64,000 nucleotides of DNA, taken from the NCBI GenBank assembly GCA_905210995.1, contig CAJLZE010000002.1, positions 9,728-73,727 on the forward strand. Reading direction: 5' to 3'. The notes under the pieces were generated by a model. That model worked only from the letters and a program-made list of their open reading frames with translations, searched no databases and was not told the origin of the DNA. Source of the DNA: an uncultured Anaerotruncus sp. GTDB lineage: Bacteria; Bacillota; Clostridia; Oscillospirales; CAG-272. This document shows, in pieces, positions 43,082 through 49,360 of the stretch (the first letter of the stretch is position 1; each line of letters starts with the position of its first letter). Made by a program: the position numbers and the translations under genes.

Positions 43082-43449
43082 GGGGGCGTAAAGGTTTCGA
43101 CGGGGATTTTAAGGTATGGTAAGCGGGTAGAGCCGGGTAAACTCTTTAAACTGCTCAACTTAAAAATAAACGCTAACGATAATTTAGCATACGCAGCCTA
43201 AGGCTGTGACGCAGTCCTGCGGGACTGCCCGTTCCACCCATGAGTACCGCGGCTTGGGATGGGGCGTCATTCAGCGGTGCACGTGCATTGCCCTTTTGCT
43301 TTTGAGGCAGTCATGAAGAAAAAAGCTACCCGTGACGGTAGAGTGACGGTTCCCGACCGCCATGGGGAAATTTAAATAACCGCCTGCACCCGGAGAAAGC
43401 CATATCAAGAGATTTTCGGACAGGGGTTCGACTCCCCTCGCCTCCACCA
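43082..43449 (+). ncRNA. ssrA: tmRNA (ssrA), one-piece, tag ANDNLAYAA
   Basis: 368-base transfer-messenger RNA. The 5' end GGGGGCG pairs with CGCCTCC at the 3' end before a genome-encoded ACCA, forming the tRNA-like acceptor stem; GTTCGACTCCCC is the T arm. The tag reading frame starts at GCT 43172 and stops at TAA 43199-43201, encoding ANDNLAYAA, whose AA end is read by ClpXP. Together with smpB next door it rescues stalled ribosomes. Not a circularly permuted form. Confidence 0.96.
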
Positions 43450-43455
43450 CAAAAC

Positions 43456-43490
43456 AAAGGCAGCCGTTAGGCTGCCTTTTGCTTTTTGAT
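43456..43490 (+). terminator. Intrinsic terminator after tmRNA
   Basis: AAAGGCAGCC (43456-43465), loop GTTA, GGCTGCCTTT (43470-43479), then TGCTTTTTG. Confidence 0.9.
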
Positions 43491-43595
43491 CGGTAACCGG
43501 ATAGATCGTCAGTCGCCGTTTACCCTCCGCTAAAGAACTCATCCGCCATTGTGATAACGCTTTCAAAGTTTTCAATTAAAAAATCCCGATAGGGC

Positions 43596-43624
43596 TTGAC
43601 ACCGACGATTTATAATGATATAAT
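43596..43624 (+). promoter_or_regulatory. Sigma-A promoter for the MarR-TauE operon
   Basis: TTGACA (43596-43601), 17-base spacer, TATAAT (43619-43624): consensus in both hexamers. Confidence 0.9.
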
Positions 43625-43632
43625 ACCAAATG

Positions 43633-43646
43633 TTCTAATATTAGAA
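43633..43646 (+). promoter_or_regulatory. Palindromic operator at the MarR start site
   Basis: TTCTAATATTAGAA is a perfect 14-base palindrome lying 9 bases after the -10, at the expected transcription start, and 17 bases before the ATG of the MarR gene. Position and symmetry fit autorepression. Confidence 0.75.
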
Positions 43647-43662
43647 TATTCGGAGGTACATA

Positions 43663-44112
43663 ATGTCTGCCCTCAAAATGATCGCCATAGGAAGAAAGCT
43701 TGCAAATATCTATGCGGGACTTTCGACGCCCATATGCCGCAAATACGGCATCAACCAGACCTGCTTTGACGTGCTGCTTTTCTGCGCCAACAACCCGCAA
43801 AATAACACAGCGCGCGACATCTGTGCGATCCGCGGAATAAAAAGCGGCATTGCATCTGTAGCCGTTGAAACGCTGATAAGCGGCGGATATATGCGGCGCG
43901 AGAACGACAGCACAGACAGGCGCATCCGCCGACTCGTTCCGACCGAAAAGGCAGCGCCGATAATCGCTGAGGGACGTGATATGCAATCACGCTTTGCTGT
44001 AATGCTGCGCAGCGGTATAACGCAGGAAGAACTTGCATCGTTTGAGCGTATGACGGACAAGCTTGAAGAAAATATCCGTTTATTCGAACAGGCGGAACGC
44101 AACAATGATTAA
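43663..44112 (+). CDS. MarR family transcriptional regulator
   Basis: 149-residue winged-helix repressor. The DNA-binding core is TARDICAIRGIKSGIASVAVETLISGGYMRRENDSTDRRIRRLVPTEKA, where DRR at the wing tip is the family mark. GGAGGTACATA precedes the ATG. It probably represses its own promoter through the palindrome at 43633-43646 and controls the overlapping TauE-type permease. Ligand unknown. Confidence 0.9.
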   Translation: MSALKMIAIGRKLANIYAGLSTPICRKYGINQTCFDVLLFCANNPQNNTARDICAIRGIKSGIASVAVETLISGGYMRRENDSTDRRIRRLVPTEKAAPIIAEGRDMQSRFAVMLRSGITQEELASFERMTDKLEENIRLFEQAERNND

Positions 44113-44875
44113 AGTCATCATCTGCATGATCGCCGGTCTCGGCGCGGGACTCGGCACCGGCTTTGCGGGCATGAGTGCCGCGGCGGTGATAAGCCCGATG
44201 CTCATCACTTTTCTCGGTATCGATCCTTATATGGCAGTGGGCATAGCGCTTGCAAGTGACGTCCTCGCAAGCGCTGCATCGGCTGTAACATACGGAAAAA
44301 ACAAAAATATTGACATCAAGAACGGTATCATCATGATGATATCGGTGCTGTGCTTTACGACAGTCGGGAGCTATGTTGCAAGCATAGTCCCGAAAACGAC
44401 CATGGGCAGCTTTTCCGTATTTATGACTCTGCTGCTCGGCATCAAGTTTATAATAAAACCGGTCGTCGAGCCGAAAAAACGCTTCGAATCCGCCACGGCA
44501 AAGCAAAAAGCGATACGCTCGGTCATTTGCGGCTCACTTGTGGGATTTATATGCGGTTTCGTCGGAGCAGGCGGCGGAATGATGATGCTGCTCGTGCTGA
44601 CATCCGTACTCGGCTACGAGCTTAAAACAGCCGTCGGCACAAGCGTGTTCATAATGAGCGCCACGGCGCTAACCGGAGCAGCAAGTCATTTTGCCATAGG
44701 CGGCATGCCGGATACAGAAGCTCTGGCGATATGCGTTATAAGCACCCTTGTGTTTGCGCAGATAGCAGCGGTTTTCGCCAACAAAGCAAGCCCAAAAACG
44801 CTCAACCGAATTACCGGCGCAATACTTGTTATCCTCGGTGCCGCCATACTCGCCGTAAACTATTTCGGCAAATAA
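44105..44875 (+). CDS. TauE/SafE (TSUP) family permease
   Basis: 256-residue membrane protein with eight or so helices. The two-fold repeat is visible: GLGAGLGTGFAGMSAAAVISPMLITFLGIDPYMAVGIALASD and later GSLVGFICGFVGAGGGMMMLLVLTSVLGYELKTAVGTSVFIM; the GxxxGxxGxGGG motif is typical. The family moves sulfite, sulfonates or other sulfur-containing anions. Start at 44105 overlaps the marR end by 8 bases, so the regulator and permease are coupled. A terminator follows at 44882-44921. Confidence 0.88.
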   Translation: MIKVIICMIAGLGAGLGTGFAGMSAAAVISPMLITFLGIDPYMAVGIALASDVLASAASAVTYGKNKNIDIKNGIIMMISVLCFTTVGSYVASIVPKTTMGSFSVFMTLLLGIKFIIKPVVEPKKRFESATAKQKAIRSVICGSLVGFICGFVGAGGGMMMLLVLTSVLGYELKTAVGTSVFIMSATALTGAASHFAIGGMPDTEALAICVISTLVFAQIAAVFANKASPKTLNRITGAILVILGAAILAVNYFGK

Positions 44876-44881
44876 TTAAAT

Positions 44882-44921
44882 ACACGGCGTCAGCCGCGCG
44901 TATGCGCAGTTGACGCCGTGT
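44882..44921. terminator. Bidirectional terminator between TauE and MATE genes
   Basis: ACACGGCGTCA (44882-44892) pairs perfectly with TGACGCCGTGT (44911-44921); T run on the plus side (TTTTATATA), weaker on the minus side. Confidence 0.8.
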
Positions 44922-44938
44922 TTTATATACCTTACCGT

Positions 44939-46348
44939 TCAGACAATCTTACTCGCTGTACTATTCAATTTTTTGTACGTTGATATTATAAGGATAACAG
45001 CCACAACAAATGTGAGCACATCCGCTACGGGCATCGAATAAAGTACGCCGTCAAGTCCGAAAAACACCGGCAGCACAAGAACAAGTCCTACTCCGAAAAC
45101 TATCTCTCTTATCATTGAAAGCACGGTCGATTCCACGGCTTTCCCCATTGCCTGAAGGAAAATAAATGTCGCCTTGTTCACGCAGGCAAAAACGATCATG
45201 CAAAGGTAAACGCGGAACGACTTTATGCCGAAATCTGTATAGTATGCGCTTTCGTTTGCCGCACCGAAAAGATCAAGAAATGCACGCGGGAAGACTTCGA
45301 CCGCAATGAGCGCCGCGATGCCCACCGCAGCCTCGGCAGTCAGAAGATAGGTAAACGTTTTTTTAACGCGCCCGTTCTTCCCCGCTCCGATGTTGTACCC
45401 GACTATGGGAATACACCCGGCTGCCATACCGACGACCACCGATATCACGATCTGAAAGACCTTCATGACAATACCGACAACCGCCATCGGGATATGTGCA
45501 TATTCCTCAAGACCGAACACCGCGTCGAGCGCGCCGTATTTTCTGATCATGTTGTTATCGGCAGCCATTGCTGCAACGAGCGATATCTGCGAAAGAAAGC
45601 TGCACAAGCCCAGCATCAGGGTTCGTGTTATTACTTTCGTCTTAGGCATGTAATCCTCTTTTGATATCTTAACAGACCTCATATGGCAAAGATACCACAC
45701 AGCCAGCGCAGCGGTAACGATCTGCCCCGCGACTGTAGCAACAGCAGCCCCCATCATACCCCACCGGAAGAGAAATATGAAGATCGGATCGAGGATGATA
45801 TTTATCACGCATCCCGCAAGAGTTGAAACCATAGCAAATTTCGGACTTCCATCGGCACGTATCACCGGATTCATCGCCTGTCCGAACATATAAAACGGTA
45901 TTCCGAGCGATATATAAAGAAAATACTCCTTCGAAAGCCTGAATGTTTCGTCGCTCACGGTACCGCCGAACAGTGTTATGAGTAGGTCGTCAAATATAAG
46001 ATAGATCGCCGCAAGCACAATACCCAAAATGACAGCAAGTACCACGGAATTACCTACACTGCGACGCGCTTTGTCCTTTTCGCCTTTGCCGAGGTGAATG
46101 CTCACAAATGCACAGCAGCCGTCGCCTATCATGACCGCAACGGCAAGCGCAATAACCGTCAGAGGAAAAACTACGGTATTTGCTGCATTTCCGTATGACC
46201 CGAGATAATCGGCATTGGCAATAAATATCTGGTCAACGATATTGTACAGAGCGCCGACAAGCAATGATATAACGCACGGAACGGCATATTTCAGCATAAG
46301 CCTTCCTATCGGACTTTCTCCGAGAAAAGATTGATTTTTTTCTTCCAT
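44939..46348 (-). CDS. MATE family efflux transporter
   Basis: 469 residues, 12 membrane helices, Na+ or H+ driven multidrug/metabolite exporter. MATE features: SPIGRLMLKYAVPCVISLLVGALYNIVDQIFI at the start and GSPKFAMVSTLAGCVINIILDPIFIFLFRWGMMGAAVATVAGQI in the middle, with the repeat in the second half. The ATG at 46348 follows GGAGGATCTT. A predicted promoter (46434-46462) is separated from the gene by a strong terminator hairpin (46366-46414), so expression may depend on read-through or on antitermination. Confidence 0.92.
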   Translation of the reverse strand: MEEKNQSFLGESPIGRLMLKYAVPCVISLLVGALYNIVDQIFIANADYLGSYGNAANTVVFPLTVIALAVAVMIGDGCCAFVSIHLGKGEKDKARRSVGNSVVLAVILGIVLAAIYLIFDDLLITLFGGTVSDETFRLSKEYFLYISLGIPFYMFGQAMNPVIRADGSPKFAMVSTLAGCVINIILDPIFIFLFRWGMMGAAVATVAGQIVTAALAVWYLCHMRSVKISKEDYMPKTKVITRTLMLGLCSFLSQISLVAAMAADNNMIRKYGALDAVFGLEEYAHIPMAVVGIVMKVFQIVISVVVGMAAGCIPIVGYNIGAGKNGRVKKTFTYLLTAEAAVGIAALIAVEVFPRAFLDLFGAANESAYYTDFGIKSFRVYLCMIVFACVNKATFIFLQAMGKAVESTVLSMIREIVFGVGLVLVLPVFFGLDGVLYSMPVADVLTFVVAVILIISTYKKLNSTASKIV

Positions 46349-46365
46349 AAGATCCTCCTGCGTGC

Positions 46366-46414
46366 AAAAAATAATGCGCAAGCCCGGAAAAACACTGATC
46401 CGGACTTACGCATT
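46366..46414 (-). terminator. Terminator in the MATE leader / end of the P1B ATPase operon
   Basis: On the minus strand AATGCGTAAGTCCGGA (46414-46399) pairs with TCCGGGCTTGCGCATT (46388-46373), 16 base pairs with two G-U, then six T residues (46371-46366). It lies downstream of both the ATPase stop and the predicted MATE promoter, and 17 bases before the MATE start codon. CGTGCA before it can also pair with TGCACG after it. Confidence 0.8.
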
Positions 46415-46433
46415 CGCTGCACGATGTTATTTA

Positions 46434-46462
46434 ATTATAGCACCGAAGAGCCAAAAAATCAA
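46434..46462 (-). promoter_or_regulatory. Sigma-A promoter upstream of the MATE gene
   Basis: Minus strand TTGATT (46462-46457), 17-base spacer, TATAAT (46439-46434). The expected leader is about 80 bases and contains the terminator at 46366-46414. Confidence 0.7.
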
Positions 46463-46473
46463 ATGGTCAAAAA

Positions 46474-48582
46474 TCACAAATTTTTGTTTTTTTCGCTGCC
46501 ACCGTCGGGCAAAAGGTCTGTCATGCTGTGCAGGCTGATCCCCAGTGTGGACATATTGTGAAGCAGCGCCGAAACCGTTGGCTGAATGAATCCCGCAACG
46601 CCGCATATGATCAGCGCAAGATTGAATCCGACGATAAAACGGTAATTTCGATCTATACGCGCCATCAGAGCCTCGGAAAGGCGACGAAGTGTAACGATAC
46701 CGAACAGATCTTCAGACGAAACGGTGATATCCGCTATCTCTTTTGCGATCGCAGCACCGGTATTTATGGCAATTCCCGCATCGGCTTCCGAAAGCGCGGG
46801 AGCATCGTTCACACCGTCGCCGATCATCATAACGCATCTTCCCTTTTCATGCTCGGAACGTATAAACCGCGCCTTATCCTCCGGAAGTACCTCCGCATGA
46901 TATTCATCAACTCCTACCGCGTGCGCGACCGCCTCTGCGGTGCGCTCGTTGTCGCCTGTCATCATAACGACTTTTCCGATACCGCATTCGTGCAGAGCGC
47001 GCACAGCATCGCGTGCTTCGTGTCTCAGCGGATCCGAAATACATATTACCGCAGCAAGAACACCGGATATAGCAAGGTAAAGATGGGTATAAGCAGGAGA
47101 AAGTGCGGCAAAAGCATCATCTCCGTCTTCGGGAATGCGGCAACCCTCATCTTCGAAAACAAAATGATAGCTTCCGATAACTACCTTTTTATCATCCACG
47201 GTGCTCGATATTCCATGAGCGACAACATATTCGACTCTCGAATGATACTCCTCATGAGAAAGACCGCGTTTTTTTGCCTCATCGACCACCGCGTTTGCCA
47301 AAGAGTGAGGATAATGTTCCTCAAGACAGGCTGCAAGACGCAGCATATCGCTCTCGCTGTTACCGCCGAATGTAATGATCTCAGCCACGCGCGGCGCGGC
47401 ATATGTGAGAGTACCGGTCTTGTCAAACACGACCGTATCTGCTTTGGCGACAGCTTCAAGGAAGCGCCCACCCTTAACGGAGATATTGTACCGGCTGCTC
47501 TCGCGCATTGCCGAAAGCACCGCGATAGGCATCGCAAGCTTCAGAGCACACGAGAAATCGACCATAAGGACCGCAAGCGTTTTTGTGATATTGCGCGTGA
47601 GAAGCCACACAAGCGCCGTTCCGCCGAGTGTGTACGGAACAAGCCTGTCGGCAAGCCCGGCAGCTTTGTTCTCAGCCGATGATTTAAGCCTTTCGGACTC
47701 CTCGATCATACGCACTATCCTGTCATAGCGCCCGCTGCCCGAAACCTTATCGGCGCATATCACGCATTCGCCTTCTTCGACGACCGTACCGGCGTAAGCA
47801 TAACTGCCGGGCGTTTTTCGTACCGGCAGAGACTCACCGGTCATGGACGACTGATTCACCATCGCCTCCCCCTCGGTAACTTTACCGTCAAGAGGGATCA
47901 TGTTTCCGGTGCGGACGATCATCATATCACCTTCCGCCACCTCGCTCACGGGGACCAACAGCTCACAGCCGTTCTTTTTAAGCCATACCTTGTCAACATT
48001 CAGCGACATGGCACCCGCAAGGTCGGACACTGATTTCTTGTGCGTCCATTCTTCAAGCAGCTCGCCCAGCCTCAGCATGAACATGACGGAACCTGCTGTG
48101 TTGAAATCACCGCGCAGCACGGACACCGACACGGCAGCGGCATCCAGGACCGCGACCGACAGCTTTCCGTGCCACAACGCCGAAACGCCTGCGTATATGT
48201 ATTTTGCAGACTTTATCACAGTCAGCACGGAGCGCACGGGAAGCGGAAGCAGTGTCTTGGATATTATGCGGCGCATAACGGCAGATGCAAGCTTGTCTTC
48301 ATATTCGCGGTTGAGTGCGCGCGACGTGTGCTCGGGAATAAGTCCTTTCGCTTCCGCCTTTTCGAACGAAAATGCTGCCAGAGCGCGTATGACAGCCACG
48401 CGACCGCCGTCGTCATACATTATCACGGCATCGGCGGTGCGGTCAAAAACACGCACTTCGGTCACGCCTTCACAAGCGCAAAGACAGAATTCAAGAACAT
48501 CCGCTTCATGCAGCGTCATGCGCCCGCCGCACAGATGCACACGCATCCTGCCGCGTGACTCATGTAAAATACGACACTTCAT
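46474..48582 (-). CDS. P1B-type heavy-metal ATPase with SCALK motif
   Basis: 702-residue metal-exporting P-type ATPase. Residues 1-70 look like a degenerate HMA domain without CxxC. Actuator TGE (248-250), phosphorylation motif DKTGT (387-391), the HP motif as EEHYPHSLA, and TGDN...GDGVNDAPAL hinge. The membrane metal site that is usually CPC, CPH or SPC reads DFSCALKLAMP (342-352): Cys346... is in SCALK with no proline in the motif. The ion is therefore unclear (Mn, Fe and Zn are candidates in related proteins). It lies 25 bases after the DUF6110 gene in one operon. Confidence 0.85.
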   Translation of the reverse strand: MKCRILHESRGRMRVHLCGGRMTLHEADVLEFCLCACEGVTEVRVFDRTADAVIMYDDGGRVAVIRALAAFSFEKAEAKGLIPEHTSRALNREYEDKLASAVMRRIISKTLLPLPVRSVLTVIKSAKYIYAGVSALWHGKLSVAVLDAAAVSVSVLRGDFNTAGSVMFMLRLGELLEEWTHKKSVSDLAGAMSLNVDKVWLKKNGCELLVPVSEVAEGDMMIVRTGNMIPLDGKVTEGEAMVNQSSMTGESLPVRKTPGSYAYAGTVVEEGECVICADKVSGSGRYDRIVRMIEESERLKSSAENKAAGLADRLVPYTLGGTALVWLLTRNITKTLAVLMVDFSCALKLAMPIAVLSAMRESSRYNISVKGGRFLEAVAKADTVVFDKTGTLTYAAPRVAEIITFGGNSESDMLRLAACLEEHYPHSLANAVVDEAKKRGLSHEEYHSRVEYVVAHGISSTVDDKKVVIGSYHFVFEDEGCRIPEDGDDAFAALSPAYTHLYLAISGVLAAVICISDPLRHEARDAVRALHECGIGKVVMMTGDNERTAEAVAHAVGVDEYHAEVLPEDKARFIRSEHEKGRCVMMIGDGVNDAPALSEADAGIAINTGAAIAKEIADITVSSEDLFGIVTLRRLSEALMARIDRNYRFIVGFNLALIICGVAGFIQPTVSALLHNMSTLGISLHSMTDLLPDGGSEKNKNL

Positions 48583-48607
48583 TTCAAATCAGGACCTCCG
48601 GAGTCGG

Positions 48608-48907
48608 TTATACCTCTTCCGCCTCGGTCTCGGACTTATCGCTTTCCTCTTCGGCAGATGCATCCTCGATGACCTCGCACTCGGCATCAGCCGCGCGCTT
48701 CTCGTTGATTTCTTTGGCGTCCGCAAGAATATCGTCCGCGTTTTCCTTAATGGTTGTGACTACCGTCATGACCTCGTCCTTGGCACGCAGTGCAGCAGCC
48801 GTTGTATAGGCATATACCTTTTTTGCCTCACGACTGGTAAGGATCTTTACCCCCGCAGTACCGAAAAGAACTCCGCCGACAAAAAGTCCGATTTTACCCC
48901 ATTTCAT
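48608..48907 (-). CDS. DUF6110 family protein
   Basis: 99 residues. N-terminal helix (KWGKIGLFVGGVLFGTAGVKIL) with a glycine-zipper look, then SREAKKVYAYTTAAALRAKDEVMTVVTTIKENADDILADAKEINEKRAA, and an acidic tail. This is a family that I know as a companion of the adjacent type of P1B ATPase in Clostridia, so it is probably a membrane-associated partner or metal chaperone; the function is not established. Starts the operon; promoter at 49005-49033 and inverted repeat at 48956-48975 lie upstream. The tail (acidic, Glu-rich) may bind cations. Confidence 0.8.
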   Translation of the reverse strand: MKWGKIGLFVGGVLFGTAGVKILTSREAKKVYAYTTAAALRAKDEVMTVVTTIKENADDILADAKEINEKRAADAECEVIEDASAEEESDKSETEAEEV

Positions 48908-48955
48908 GATAAAACACCTCTTATATAAAAAATTTCGTATCGGAAGGCAGAAGTA

Positions 48956-48975
48956 AAGTTAGCCGCAGCTAACTT
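48956..48975 (-). promoter_or_regulatory. Inverted repeat in the leader of the DUF6110-ATPase operon
   Basis: AAGTTAGC-CGCA-GCTAACTT, a perfect 8-4-8 repeat, 22-42 bases after the predicted start site and 49 bases before the ATG. The TTAG/CTAA arms recall operators of DtxR/MntR/IdeR-type metal regulators. It may equally act as an RNA hairpin. Confidence 0.5.
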
Positions 48976-49004
48976 ATGTACGCAACTACCTGCCGCCAAT
49001 CAAT

Positions 49005-49033
49005 ATTATACTATACATACGACCGAATGTCCA
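49005..49033 (-). promoter_or_regulatory. Promoter of the DUF6110-ATPase operon
   Basis: Minus strand TGGACA (49033-49028), 17-base spacer, TATAAT (49010-49005). Confidence 0.65.
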
Positions 49034-49097
49034 TAACCGCAGCCGATTTTTTCGATTTTTTTACTTTTAAATACATCGTTTTTCAAAAAAATCAAAC

Positions 49098-49129
49098 AAA
49101 AAAACGCTGCCGCGAATAACGCGGCAGCG
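49098..49129 (-). terminator. Intrinsic terminator after copA
   Basis: Minus strand CGCTGCCGCG (49129-49120), 5-base loop, CGCGGCAGCG (49114-49105), then seven T residues. Ends the csoR-HMA-copA operon. Confidence 0.88.
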
Positions 49130-49141
49130 GCAGACGGGATA

Positions 49142-49360
49142 TCAGTCTGCGTTTTGAATGCCTGTGACCTTATAGCCTTTGTCTTCGACCGTTTTTTTGA
49201 GTGTGCTGTCACTCACGGCTGCCGAGAGCATCACGACGGCAGTTCCCGTCTCGTGGCTCACCTTTGCCTCTTCTACCTCAGGCAGCGCTTCAAGCGCCCC
49301 CTTCACGGTCGCCTCACAGTGTGAGCACATCATCCCTTTGATATTTATTGTTTTTTTCAT
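49142..49360 (-). CDS. Possible separately translated CopZ-like copper chaperone inside copA
   Basis: In-frame internal open frame of 72 codons giving MKKTINIKGMMCSHCEATVK and onwards, a full-length HMA copper chaperone with CxxC. It has its own Shine-Dalgarno GAGGAG with a 9-base gap, while the surrounding codons belong to the copA linker. Internal initiation would make both a fused and a free chaperone from one gene. This is a prediction; the site may only be a relic of a gene fusion. Confidence 0.4.
   Translation of the reverse strand: MKKTINIKGMMCSHCEATVKGALEALPEVEEAKVSHETGTAVVMLSAAVSDSTLKKTVEDKGYKVTGIQNAD

Noticed and set aside
46528..47682. 384-codon open frame on the plus strand
   Set aside because: Antisense to the P1B ATPase gene with clear motifs; composition is that of a shadow frame.
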